Below are positions 17,217-26,481 of a stretch of DNA of 56,235 bases, in pieces; position 1 is the stretch's first letter; each line of letters opens with the position of its first letter. Origin of the DNA: Lentzea indica (GTDB taxonomy: Bacteria > Actinomycetota > Actinomycetes > Mycobacteriales > Pseudonocardiaceae); the NCBI RefSeq assembly GCF_012184385.1, contig NZ_VSRL01000036.1:1-56235 (forward strand), read 5' to 3'. Below the pieces are notes generated by a model, which was given only the letters and a program-made list of their open reading frames with translations, did not search any database and was not told the origin of the DNA. The position numbers and the translations under genes are program-made.

Positions 17217-19639
17217 CCGCCACCGCGGAACCGGAAGTCGGCAAAGCCCGGCTCCGCAAGGAAGACGCACGCCTGATCACCGGTCAGACGAAGTGGACCG
17301 ACAACCTCCAGCTGACCGGCATGCTGCACATGGCCGTGTTGCGCAGTCCCGTCGCACACGCCCGCATCCGCAACATCGACTGCAGCCGTGCCACCACGAT
17401 GCCCGGTGTGGCCGTGGTGCTCACCGGTGAGGATTTCGCCGCTGAGCAAGGCTCTCTGCCGTGCGCGTGGCCGATCACCGAGGACATGAAGTCGCCACCC
17501 GCGCCCGCGATGGCCGTCGACCAGGTCAACTTCGCCGGTGAGGCCGTCGCTCTGGTGATCGCCGACAACGCCTACCGTGCCGCGGACGCGTTGGCCGCGA
17601 TCGACGTCGACTACGACGAGCTGCCGGTCGTGCTCGACCTGCAGGAAGCCTTGCAGGACACCGATCTGGTGCACCCGGACCTCGGCACGAACAAGTGCGC
17701 GACCTGGGTATACGACTCCGCTGAGGCGGGAGCCGGCACCAACGTCGAGGACGAGATCGCGTCCGCGGACGTCGTGCTGGAGCGGACGTTCCGGCAGCAG
17801 CGGCTGATCCCGTCGTTCATGGAACCGCGTTCGGTCGTCGTGGACCCGAACGCCGACATGTTCACCGTCTGGTCCGCGACGCAGATCCCGCACATCCTGC
17901 GGTGGATGCTCTCCGCCGTCACGGGCATCGCAGAGCACAAGATCCGGGTGATCGCGCCGGACGTCGGCGGAGGGTTCGGCGGCAAGCTCCAGGTCACCCC
18001 GGAGGAGCTGCTGTGCCTGCTGGCCGCACGGCGGATGGGCCGTCCGGTGAAGTGGACGGAGTCGCGCACCGAGTCGATGCTGTCCGCGCACCACGGCCGC
18101 GACCAGATCCAGAAGATCACGCTGTCCGCCCGCCGCGACGGCACGGTGACCGGCCTGAAGGTCGAGCTGCTCGCCGACATGGGCGCGTACCTGCGGCTGG
18201 TGTCACCGGGCATCCCGGTCCTGGGTGCGTTCATGTACAACGCGATCTACAAGTTCGCCGGCTACCGGTTCGTGTGCACCAACGTGTTCACGAACAAGGT
18301 TCCCACCGACGCCTATCGCGGCGCCGGACGGCCGGAGGCCACGTTCGCGATCGAGCGGATGATGGACGAGCTCGCGGCCGAGCTGGACATGGACCCGATG
18401 AAGATCCGCGAAATGAACTGGATCAAGCACGAGGAGTTCCCGTTCACCACGGTCGCGGGACTCACGTACGACTCGGGCAACTACGAGGCCGCGACGGCTC
18501 GCGCGATGGAGCTGTTCGGGTATGAGGAGCTGCGCGAAGAGCAGTCCCGCCGCCGTACCTCTCGTGATCCGGTGCAGCTCGGCATCGGAGTTTCCACCTA
18601 CACCGAGATGTGCGGCCTCGCGCCGTCACGGGTGCTGGGCGCTTTGCGTTATGCCGCAGGCGGTTGGGAGACCGCGTCGATCCGCATGCTGCCCACCGGC
18701 AAGGTCGAGGTGATCACCGGAACCTCGCCGCACGGGCAGGGCCACGAGACGGTGTGGTCGCAGATCGTCGCGGACCGGCTCGGTGTGCCGTTCGAGGACG
18801 TCGAGGTGCTGCACGGCGACACGGCTTCGTCGCACAAGGGCATGGACAGCTACGGCTCGCGTTCCTTGGCCGTTGGTGGCACTGCCCTGGTGCACGCGGC
18901 GGACAAGGTTCTTGCCAAGGCACGGCGGTTGGCCGCGCACATGATGGAGTGCGACGAGGCGGACGTGGAGTTCGCTTCGGGCTCCTTCTCGGTGCGTGGC
19001 ACCTCGACCGTGCGCACGTTGGGTGACGTCGTGCTGGCCGCGCACGTGGCGCACGACCTGCCGGAGGGCATGGAACCCGGTATGGACGCCGATGCCACGT
19101 TCGACCCCGACAACTTCTCGTTCCCGCACGGAACCCATTTGTGCGCAACGGAAGTCGACACGCAGACGGGGATGGTGAAGATCCGTTCGTACGTGGCCGT
19201 GGACGACGTCGGCACGGTCGTGAACCCGTTGATCGTCGACGGACAGGTGCACGGCGGGCTGGCTCAAGGCATCGCGCAGGCGTTGTTCGAGGAGGCCGTC
19301 CACGACGAGATGGGCACGCTGACGACGGCGACGTTCGCCGACTACCTCGTGCCGTGCGCGGCGGATCTGCCGGCGTTCATCACGGATCGCACCTCGACAC
19401 CGGCGACGTCCAACCCGTTGGGCGTCAAGGGGGTCGGTGAGGCGGGCACGATCGCCTCGACGCCGGCGGTGGTGAACAGCGTCCTGGATGCCGTGCGGCA
19501 CATGGGTGTGCGCGACATCAACATGCCGTTGTCACCGGAACGCGTCTGGACCGCGCTGCAAGGCGGGTCGGCCGACGACGTGGGTGACGTGGCAGCAGGC
19601 GGGCTCGGCTCCATCGATTCGCAGGGAGGACAGTCGTGA
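17213..19639 (+). CDS. coxL: Molybdenum hydroxylase large subunit, form II CO dehydrogenase type (CoxL-like)
   Basis: An 808-residue catalytic subunit that binds molybdopterin-cytosine dinucleotide. It has [11 protein letters not shown] near residue 250, the active-site loop AYRGAGR near 365, and a late [10 protein letters not shown] segment with the catalytic Glu. AYRGAGR marks form II. True CO oxidisers of form I carry AYRCSFR with the Cu-binding Cys, which is absent here. The gene order S-L-M is also the form II order. Form II enzymes may oxidise CO slowly or act on purines or aldehydes, so the substrate is uncertain. The ATG overlaps the coxS stop. Confidence 0.9.
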
Positions 19640-20459
19640 TCCCGGCGGAGTTCAAGTATCTGTGTCCGTCCTCTGTGGACGAGGCCGTGCGGATGCTCGC
19701 CGAGGAGGGCGAGGACGCGAAGATCATCGCGGGCGGGCAGTCGCTCGTGCCGGTGCTGCGCATGCGGCTGGCGGCGCCCACGGCGTTGATCGACATCGGC
19801 GGTCTGACCGAGTTGACGGGCGTGCGCGACGACGGCGACTCGTTGCTGATCGGTGCCATGACCACGCACTACGAGGTGCAGCGCGATCACCTGATCCACG
19901 ACCACGTGTTGCTGCTGAAGCTGGTCGCGGACACGGTGGCCGATCCGCAGGTCAGGCACCGCGGCACGTTCGGCGGCTCGCTGTGCCACGCGGACCCTGC
20001 CGGTGATCTGCTGGCACCCGCGCTGGCCCTGGACGCGGTGATGGTCATCGCCGGTCCCGGTGGCCGTCGCGAGGTGCCAGCGTCGGAGTTCTTCGTCGGC
20101 TACTTCGAGACGGCGCTGGCTGCCGACGAGATCCTGATCGACGTCCGGGTGCCGAAGTACACCGGTTGGGGAGCGCACTACGAGAAGCTCAACCGGGTCG
20201 CGCAGGCGTGGTCGATCGTCGCGGTCGCGGCAGCCGTGCAGGTCAGGGACGGCTCGATCGTCGCCGCACGGGTCGCCTCACGAACGTCGGTTCCGGGCCG
20301 TTGCGTGCGACCGAGGTGGAGGCCGCGCTGGTCGGGCAGTCTGCGGCTCCTGAGGTGATCTCGGCAGCTGCGCTGCGGGCGTCCTCGGGTGACGGTTACA
20401 AGGACAACCTGGCTCGGGTGCTGACCGACCGTGCGCTGACGGCGGCGGTAGCGGGATGA
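19636..20459 (+). pseudogene. coxM: FAD-binding medium subunit (CoxM-like), broken by one frameshift
   Basis: Frame one (GTG 19636) encodes residues 1 to about 213, with the FAD motifs AGGQSL and GTFGGSL intact. Near 20275 the frame shifts, and the remaining 60 or so residues (LTNVGSGPLRATEVEAALVG onward) continue in another frame to the TGA at 20457-20459. Restoring one G at 20274-20277 (CGCC to CGGCC) gives a normal 274-residue protein. The stop overlaps the next ATG. All else looks intact, so this is either a sequencing error or a very recent mutation. CoxM would carry FAD and deliver electrons to the respiratory chain. Confidence 0.88.
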
Positions 20460-21052
20460 AGTTGACGCACTCGTTCGTCTCGCCGGGCCCGGCCGAGGAG
20501 GTGTGGGAGGCGCTGCTCGACCCCGAGCGGGTGGCGCCGTGCCTGCCGGGCGCCACGGTGACCTCGGTCGACGGCAAGACGTTCAGCGGAGAGGTGAAGG
20601 TGAAGCTCGGCCCGGTGCAGTTGCTGTACCGGGGAAGCGGCGAGTTCGTGGAGATCGACCCGGTGCTGCGCCGCGCCGTCCTGAAAGCCGCGGGCAAGGA
20701 CACCCGAGGCAACGGCACGGCTTCCGCCGTCGTGACGTTCCAGGTCGGCGATTCGGTCGAGGTCGAGACGGACCTGGCGGTCACGGGCCGTCCGGCCCAG
20801 CTCGGTCGCGGCCTGATCGCCGAGGTCAGCGGCAAGCTGGTCGACCAGTTCGCGGAATGCCTGGCGAGCACGCTGGGTTCAGTGGATCCTGACGAGGTGG
20901 CGCAACAGCAGCATCTCCGAGTGGTTCCCGACGAGCCGATCGACCTGATCGACACGGCAGGCGTACCGGTCCTGAAGCGCGTGCTGCCCATCGCGGCCGC
21001 GGTGCTGGCCGTCGTGCTGTTCGTGGTCCTGCGACGCAGGCGGCAGCGCTGA
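20456..21052 (+). CDS. coxG: CoxG-like SRPBCC protein with C-terminal membrane anchor
   Basis: A 198-residue protein. A START/SRPBCC domain (about 1-145: FVSPGPAEEVWEALLDPERVAPCLPGA) is followed by a linker and one C-terminal transmembrane helix (about 172-192), then an Arg-rich tail. CoxG is thought to recruit the CO dehydrogenase to the inner face of the membrane, binding menaquinone in some systems. The ATG overlaps the coxM stop, so it is the last gene of the cox unit. The anchor and the domain are both visible. Confidence 0.9.
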   Translation: MKLTHSFVSPGPAEEVWEALLDPERVAPCLPGATVTSVDGKTFSGEVKVKLGPVQLLYRGSGEFVEIDPVLRRAVLKAAGKDTRGNGTASAVVTFQVGDSVEVETDLAVTGRPAQLGRGLIAEVSGKLVDQFAECLASTLGSVDPDEVAQQQHLRVVPDEPIDLIDTAGVPVLKRVLPIAAAVLAVVLFVVLRRRRQR

Positions 21053-21078
21053 AGCGTGCGGTCCGGTGGTCGGCGTTC

Positions 21079-22167
21079 GTGCTGGCCACCGGATTCGTGC
21101 TGTCCGCGTGCACCGGCTCCCCGGTCGTCATCACCTCCGCGCCGCCTCCTTCGCCCACGTCGTCAGGCCCGCCACCACCGCGGTCGTTCGTGCTGACCGC
21201 GGGCGGCGACATCCTGATCCACCCGGCGCTGACCGACCAGGCCGTCGCCGACGGCGGTGCGGCCGGGCGTGACTTCCTGCCGTTGTTCTCGGGCATCAAG
21301 GACACGCTGAAGGCCGACCTGTCCCTGTGCCACCTCGAAGTGCCGCTGGGGACGAAGGAGGGCCCGTTCTTCGGCTACCCCGCCTTCCTGGCACCGCCCG
21401 AGGTCGCGAAAGGCCTGGTCGACGTGGGCTACGACTCGTGCTCGACCGCCTCGAACCACACGCTCGACCGCGGCGTCTCGGCGATCACGACGACGTTGGA
21501 CGCGATGGACGCCGTCGGCCTGAAGCACACCGGCTCGTTCCGCACGCAGGAGGAGTCCGCGGCGCCGCTGATCCTGGACGCGGGCGGGGTTCGCGTGGCT
21601 CAGCTGTCCTTCACCTACGGCTTCAACGGCATCCCGCTGCCCCAGCCGTGGCGCGCGAACCAGATCAACGCTGCCAAGATCCTCGCCGACGCCCGGAAGG
21701 CCCGCGAGGCCGGCGCCGAGGTCGTCGTGCTGTCCGTGCAGTGGGGCAACGAGTACCAGCACGAGGCGACCGCCGACCAGAAAGCGCTGGCCAGGCAGCT
21801 GCTCGCCGACCCTGCGCTGGACCTGATCATCGGCACGCACGTGCACGTGGTGCAGCCGTTCGAGAAGATCGGCAAGAAGTGGGTCGCGTACGGGCTCGGG
21901 AACGAGGTCGCCCGGCATGCCGAGCCGCGTGGCGTCACCGAGGAGGGGGCGATCGCGCGGTTCAAGTTCGAGCAGGGGCCTGAGGGGTGGTCCGTCGTCG
22001 AGGCCTCTTACACACCTACGTTGGTCGAGCTGGGGCCGCCGATTCGGCTGGTGGACCTGACGCGGGTGCCTGCTACTGCTCGGCGTACCGAGGCGATCAA
22101 CCGGACCGAGGGCATCGTGTTCAGCATGGGGGCGAACGGTCAGGGGCTGTCCAGAGGGAAGCCCTGA
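21079..22167 (+). CDS. CapA-family lipoprotein (poly-gamma-glutamate synthesis type phosphoesterase)
   Basis: A 362-residue protein from GTG 21079. The N-terminus ends in an LSAC lipobox, followed by a Pro/Ser-rich linker, then a metallophosphatase-like CapA domain: LTAGGDILIHP, FFGYPAFLAPPE, TASNHTLDRG, VVVLSVQWGNEY and DLIIGTHVHVVQPFE. Outer-surface tethering is likely. With the GTG start the signal peptide lacks a basic n-region. A CTG at 21049, overlapping the coxG stop as CTGA, would add KRAVRWSAFV and give a proper lipoprotein signal. CapA proteins act in capsule metabolism; the role here is unknown. Confidence 0.83.
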   Translation: MLATGFVLSACTGSPVVITSAPPPSPTSSGPPPPRSFVLTAGGDILIHPALTDQAVADGGAAGRDFLPLFSGIKDTLKADLSLCHLEVPLGTKEGPFFGYPAFLAPPEVAKGLVDVGYDSCSTASNHTLDRGVSAITTTLDAMDAVGLKHTGSFRTQEESAAPLILDAGGVRVAQLSFTYGFNGIPLPQPWRANQINAAKILADARKAREAGAEVVVLSVQWGNEYQHEATADQKALARQLLADPALDLIIGTHVHVVQPFEKIGKKWVAYGLGNEVARHAEPRGVTEEGAIARFKFEQGPEGWSVVEASYTPTLVELGPPIRLVDLTRVPATARRTEAINRTEGIVFSMGANGQGLSRGKP

Positions 22168-22244
22168 TCATTCGAACGTGTGGAATTGCGAGCGGGCTTG
22201 GAGCCCTTCCATGTGCGACGGTGGTTGAGACGGAAGGAGACGCA

Positions 22245-22850
22245 GTGATCGCACTACCCAATAGGCCTCCGAGGCGTCTGCTTGCTGTTGCAGCGGGTCC
22301 AATGACCGTTGCTCAGTACGCCGCGCTCGGAGAAACCGAAGACGGCTATACGGAATTGGTAAATGGCCGTCTGATCATGTCCCCCAGTCCTATCCGCAAG
22401 CACAACGTCGCTGGCCTCAACTTGGCTATACAGCTCGCCGGTCAACTTCCTGACGATCTCGAAGTCATATACGACATGGACGTGAACCTGGAGCTGGCTT
22501 CGCCGGACAAGCCTGGTTTTGTCAGGCGCCCAGATCTGGTCGTGGCCCAACGCAGTGCTGGCAAGCGGCAAGATGCTGAAGGCGGCCTCATCAGGGCATC
22601 AGAGGTCGTGCTCGTTGTCGAGGTGTTGTCGCCAAGTTCGCGCCAGACGGACTATCGCGCCAAGCGTCACGAGTACGCAGAGGCCGGCATTCCATTCTAC
22701 TGGATCATCGACCTCGATGAGCCCGTGTCCTTGGCTCCACTGCACCTGGCCGGACCATTCGGCTATCAGGAGGCGCCTGCCGAGACCGGAGTGTATGAAG
22801 CTGTCGAGCCGTTCCCGCTGAAGATTCAGGTTGATCGGCTCATCGACTGA
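22245..22850 (+). CDS. Uma2 family (putative PD-(D/E)XK nuclease-fold) protein
   Basis: About 201 residues, starting at GTG 22245 with GGAAGGAG ahead. Core features are TELVNGRLIMSPSP, RRPDLVV, VVLVVEVLSPSSRQTDYRAKRHEYAEAGIPFYWIID. The Asp, Glu-Val and downstream Lys are arranged as in the restriction-endonuclease-like fold. Uma2 genes are abundant and paralogous in actinobacteria and cyanobacteria, and their function is unproven. Codon use is less GC-biased than in neighbours (for example gcatcagag), hinting at transfer. It converges on menC with an 11-bp overlap. Confidence 0.82.
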   Translation: MIALPNRPPRRLLAVAAGPMTVAQYAALGETEDGYTELVNGRLIMSPSPIRKHNVAGLNLAIQLAGQLPDDLEVIYDMDVNLELASPDKPGFVRRPDLVVAQRSAGKRQDAEGGLIRASEVVLVVEVLSPSSRQTDYRAKRHEYAEAGIPFYWIIDLDEPVSLAPLHLAGPFGYQEAPAETGVYEAVEPFPLKIQVDRLID

Positions 22851-23772
22851 GCTTGCTCAGCACCCTGCCGTACCGATAAATCCAGGCCTCCGTGATCACA
22901 TCGTTCGCGAACCGCTCGACGCGGTCCGGCACAGGTGCCTTCGTGAGCACCGGCAAATACCCGTCGACCGGTACGAGTGAATCGCTCGTGACGTCCCCTT
23001 CGAACAATGACAGCGTCGCGAGCCCGCACGCGTAGTCGAGCTCAGGCAACGCCGCCGCCAGCGCAACTCCGGCCGCCATCCCAACCGACGTCTCCAACGC
23101 CGACGACACCACACACGGCAACCCGCACGCCTCGGCCACCTCAAGGGCTTTCCTGACCCCACCGAGCGGCGCCACCTTGATCACCGCGATGTCCGCAGCC
23201 CCGGACACGGCCACCTTCAGCGGGTCCTCGGCCTTGCGAATCGACTCGTCTGCGGCGATCGGCACGCTGACTCTGCGCCGGACCGCAGCCAGTTCGTCCA
23301 GCGTGTGGCACGGCTGTTCCACGTACTGGAGGCCTCCGGCGGCCTTGTCCATGGCCTTGATCGAGGTGACGGCCGTGTCGACGTCCCACATCATGTTCGC
23401 GTCGACCCGCACGAACCCACCCGGCCCGAGCGCGCCCCGCACGGCTTCGAGCCGCGCGCAGTCCTCGGCGAGCGTTGACTCCGCGACCTTCACCTTGGCG
23501 GTCGAGCACCCAGAACGAGCCACGATCTCGTGCGCCCTCGAAGGGGAGACCACGGGGACCGTGCAGTTGACCGGGATCCGTGAGCGAACCGGCGCCGGCC
23601 AGCCGTCGTTCGCAGCCTCAAGGGCGCATGCGAGCCACGGCATGGACTCGTGGTCGTCGTACTCCTCGAACGGGCAGAACTCGCCCCACCCGGCCGGTCC
23701 CTCGAACAGCAGACCGGTGCGCTGGGTGATGCCGCGGAACTTGGCGCGCATCGGGATGGAGTAGACGTGCAC
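22840..23772 (-). CDS. menC: o-Succinylbenzoate synthase MenC (enolase superfamily)
   Basis: About 310 residues of the muconate-lactonising subgroup. TAKVKVAE carries the KxK catalytic lysine; VDANMMWDVD, VEQPC and AADES supply the metal ligands Asp, Glu, Asp; AVIKVAPLGG holds the second base Lys. It dehydrates SHCHC to o-succinylbenzoate in menaquinone synthesis, in the cytoplasm. The RGITQRTGLLFEGPAGWGEFCPFEEYDD N-terminus matches actinobacterial MenC. The GTG at 23772 is my choice; in-frame GTG 23790 and TTG 23784 would overlap the upstream lipoprotein stop. No other men gene is nearby. Confidence 0.88.
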   Translation of the reverse strand: MHVYSIPMRAKFRGITQRTGLLFEGPAGWGEFCPFEEYDDHESMPWLACALEAANDGWPAPVRSRIPVNCTVPVVSPSRAHEIVARSGCSTAKVKVAESTLAEDCARLEAVRGALGPGGFVRVDANMMWDVDTAVTSIKAMDKAAGGLQYVEQPCHTLDELAAVRRRVSVPIAADESIRKAEDPLKVAVSGAADIAVIKVAPLGGVRKALEVAEACGLPCVVSSALETSVGMAAGVALAAALPELDYACGLATLSLFEGDVTSDSLVPVDGYLPVLTKAPVPDRVERFANDVITEAWIYRYGRVLSKLSR

Positions 23773-23780
23773 GCGCCGAT

Positions 23781-24305
23781 TCAAGCGCACTTGAGGAACT
23801 CGAGCGAATGCCCGCCGCCCCGCAGGTTCACGGTGCCCACGGCCTGGATACCGAGCAACGTGCACACGATCTGCTGGACCGCGGCCCGGCTGAGCAGCGA
23901 GACGTCGGTGGAGATCGACACGTCGAGCCCGTTGGCCACGCGGTCGACGGTGGCGGGTGCGGCGTCGAACGGGACCTCGGTGGTGAGGCCGCGGTTCTGC
24001 TCGGCGTTGGTGGGGCCCTGGGCGAGCAGCGCGACGACGTCGAAGCCGCTCAGGCTGCCCAAGGGGCGGTTGACCGCGACGACCCTGCCCTCGGACACCC
24101 AGTAGAGCGCGGGCGATGCGTTCTCGACCGGTCCGCTCGGGGCCTCGAGGCCGGGGATGGGATCGGTCGGCCGGATCCCGCACCCGACCAGGCCGAGCAC
24201 GAGTGCGAGTGCGAGTGCGAGGAGGCCAAGCTGACGCAGGGGTCCCCTCCAGGGGGTCCCCCTGTTTCCATTCTCCCAGGCAGCACCGACAGTTTTCGGC
24301 CTCAA
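23781..24305 (-). CDS. GerMN-type lipoprotein of a two-component operon
   Basis: A 174-residue lipoprotein. The hydrophobic segment is a run of Leu-Ala pairs leading to VGCG, so the lipobox Cys is about residue 42. The mature part (ALYWVSEGRVVAVNRPL to the C-terminal NLRGGGHSLEFLKCA) resembles the GerMN domain found in LpqB-like and sporulation lipoproteins. The TTG start overlaps the histidine-kinase stop, making it the third gene of the operon. In actinomycetes such lipoproteins sit with sensor kinases and may modulate sensing at the cell surface. A GAGTGC hexamer repeat encodes part of the signal peptide. Confidence 0.75.
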   Translation of the reverse strand: MRPKTVGAAWENGNRGTPWRGPLRQLGLLALALALVLGLVGCGIRPTDPIPGLEAPSGPVENASPALYWVSEGRVVAVNRPLGSLSGFDVVALLAQGPTNAEQNRGLTTEVPFDAAPATVDRVANGLDVSISTDVSLLSRAAVQQIVCTLLGIQAVGTVNLRGGGHSLEFLKCA

Positions 24306-25675
24306 CGCTCACCTCCCAGCGGCAGCCGAAGCGTGAACAACGCCCCACCGCCCGGCCGGTTCGCCGCGATCAGAGTCCCGTCGTGCAGGCGGGCGTTCTC
24401 CCAGGCGATCGCAAGCCCGAGGCCGGACCCTTCCGACCGTCCGCGAGCCGAGTCAGCCTTGTAGAACCGCGCGAACACGTGCGGCAGAACCTCCGCGGGC
24501 AGGCCGGGACCGGAGTCCGCCACCTCGATCACCAACGACGAGTCCGCGACCGAAAGCGACACCGTCACCGGTGGAGCCCCGTGCCGCAAGGCGTTTCCGA
24601 CGAGGTTCGCCACGATCACGTCCAATCGCCGCGGATCCAGCCGGGCCCGCACCCCGGAGGGGAGCGTTGCGGTCACCTCGAACCCGCGCATCCGCAGCGT
24701 CCGCGACACCACCTCCGCCACGTCGACGTCGTCCAACGCCAGAGCCGCCGTCCCCGAGTCGAACCGCGTCACCTCGATCAGGTCGTTGACCAGCCGCGTC
24801 AGGTTCTGCGTCTCCCGGTTGACCAGCCGAGCCGCCTGGCCAGCAACGCCAGGCAGAGCAGCGGTCTCCGCGTCCAGCACGTCCGTCACCGCGGTCATCG
24901 CGGCCAACGGCGTCCGCAGCTCGTGCGACACGTCCGCCACGAACCGCCGCGCGTCAGCCTCCATCCGCCGCAGCTCACCGACGTGATGCTCCAGCGAGGA
25001 AGCCGTGCTGTTGAACGTGGTGGCCACTGCGGCCAGCTCGTCCCGTCCCCGCACGGGCACGCGCGCGGCAAGATCGCCCTGGCCGAGCCGCCAGGCCGCC
25101 ACCTGCAGCTCGCGAACGGGCCGCAGCACCCCACGCGCGGCCAGGAACGCCATCCCGAGCGCCAGAAGCAGCCCCGCGCCGCCGATCAGCCACGCGTTGC
25201 GCGCGAGCTCGCTGACGACCTCGATCTCGGAACTGAACGGCCGCATCACGTACACCTCGACATCGGAGGGCGCACCGCCGGAGACCTGCATCCGCATGCC
25301 CACGACGAGCCACACCCCGCCCCCGTACGGCACCCGCTGCCAGCCCACACGCCCGGACGACACCAGAGACCGCAGCTCGGGGGTGATCACCGAAGGGTCC
25401 ATCGAGCCGGCGGACACCCCGTTGGCCTGAGCGAGAGCAGCCCCCTCACGCCCGGAGACCTTCCCGGCGATGCGCTCCAGAGCGGCGGAGTCAGGCGGCC
25501 GCGCGGGCAACGGATACAGCTGCTCAACGCGGTTGGTCGTTTCGATGACGGCGTTGTCCTGGGCGCGTTGCACGATCGCGTCGCGGGCCCGCACGTAGCC
25601 GGCGCCGGACACCGCGACCGCGGTCACGATGCTCAAGAAGGCAAAGGCGAGCAGCAGCCGGAGACGCAGCGTCAC
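24302..25675 (-). CDS. Sensor histidine kinase (AfsQ2-like)
   Basis: A 457-residue membrane kinase. There are two transmembrane helices (about 7-27 and 158-180) with an extracellular sensor of about 130 residues between them. HAMP follows (RGVLRPVRELQVAAWRLGQGDLAARVP), then HisKA with DVSHELRTPLAAM holding the phospho-His, and HATPase with VANLVGNALRHG, EVADSGPGLP and GSGLGLAIAWEN. It senses an unknown envelope cue and phosphorylates the response regulator encoded just upstream, whose stop overlaps its start. Similarity of the pair to AfsQ1/AfsQ2 of Streptomyces is from memory. Confidence 0.93.
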   Translation of the reverse strand: MTLRLRLLLAFAFLSIVTAVAVSGAGYVRARDAIVQRAQDNAVIETTNRVEQLYPLPARPPDSAALERIAGKVSGREGAALAQANGVSAGSMDPSVITPELRSLVSSGRVGWQRVPYGGGVWLVVGMRMQVSGGAPSDVEVYVMRPFSSEIEVVSELARNAWLIGGAGLLLALGMAFLAARGVLRPVRELQVAAWRLGQGDLAARVPVRGRDELAAVATTFNSTASSLEHHVGELRRMEADARRFVADVSHELRTPLAAMTAVTDVLDAETAALPGVAGQAARLVNRETQNLTRLVNDLIEVTRFDSGTAALALDDVDVAEVVSRTLRMRGFEVTATLPSGVRARLDPRRLDVIVANLVGNALRHGAPPVTVSLSVADSSLVIEVADSGPGLPAEVLPHVFARFYKADSARGRSEGSGLGLAIAWENARLHDGTLIAANRPGGGALFTLRLPLGGER

Positions 25676-26352
25676 AGCGGCCCGAAGCGGTAGCCGAAGC
25701 CCCGCACCGTCTGCACGTACAACGGTGCCGCCGGGTCGTCCTCGATCTTCGAGCGCAGCCGCTGCACGCAGGCGTCGACCAGCCGTGAGTCACCGAGGTA
25801 GCCCTGGTCCCACACGGACTCCAGCAGCTGCTGCCGCGACATCACCCGGCCGGGCGACGACGAGAGCTCCAGCAGCAGCCGCAGCTCCGTCGGCGCCAGC
25901 GAGACAGGCCGCCCGAGCCGCGTCACCACGAGGCCGTCGCGGTCGATCGTCAGGTCGCCGTAGCGCTCGGCCACCACCTCGGGCGCGGAAACAGAAGACC
26001 GCCGCAGCACGGCGCGGATGCGTGCCTCCAGCACGCGGGGCTGGGCGGGCTTGGCCACGTAGTCGTCGGCACCGGCCTCCAGCCCCGCGACGACGTCGAT
26101 GTCGTCGTTGCGCGCGGTCAGCATGATGATCGGGAGATCGCCGGACGCACGAATGCGTCGGCACACCTCGAACCCGTCCACGCCCGGCAGCATCAGGTCC
26201 AGCACGACGACGTCGGGCGCGACGCTCATGAGCAGTTCGAGGCCCTCCTCGCCGGTGCGCACCGCGTCCACGGTGTGCCCCTGGTAGGTCAGGGCGAGCG
26301 ACAGTCCCTCGCGGACCGCCTCGTCGTCCTCGATCAGCAGTACGCGCGGCAT
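25672..26352 (-). CDS. OmpR-family response regulator (AfsQ1-like)
   Basis: A 226-residue regulator. In the receiver domain the acidic pocket is EDDE, the phospho-Asp lies in VVLDLMLPG, and the Lys is in YVAKPAQ. A winged-helix domain follows, with APTELRLLLELSSSPGRVMSRQQLLESVW and DACVQRLRSKIEDDP. The segment TARNDDIDVVAGLEAGADDYV is very like AfsQ1 of Streptomyces, which controls antibiotic and nitrogen-stress genes. It is first in a regulator-kinase-lipoprotein operon. It is divergent from a secreted protease gene, 129 bp away, which is a candidate target. Confidence 0.93.
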   Translation of the reverse strand: MPRVLLIEDDEAVREGLSLALTYQGHTVDAVRTGEEGLELLMSVAPDVVVLDLMLPGVDGFEVCRRIRASGDLPIIMLTARNDDIDVVAGLEAGADDYVAKPAQPRVLEARIRAVLRRSSVSAPEVVAERYGDLTIDRDGLVVTRLGRPVSLAPTELRLLLELSSSPGRVMSRQQLLESVWDQGYLGDSRLVDACVQRLRSKIEDDPAAPLYVQTVRGFGYRFGPL

Positions 26353-26481
26353 GACCTCCAGCCTTCCCGACGGGTCTCATGAGGACGTTCTTGCGACGTC
26401 ATCGTTGCGTAACGACCGCCCGTGCGCAGTTGTTGCCCGATCATCACCCGCTGCGCACACAGGTCCGAAACCCTCTGCGAC

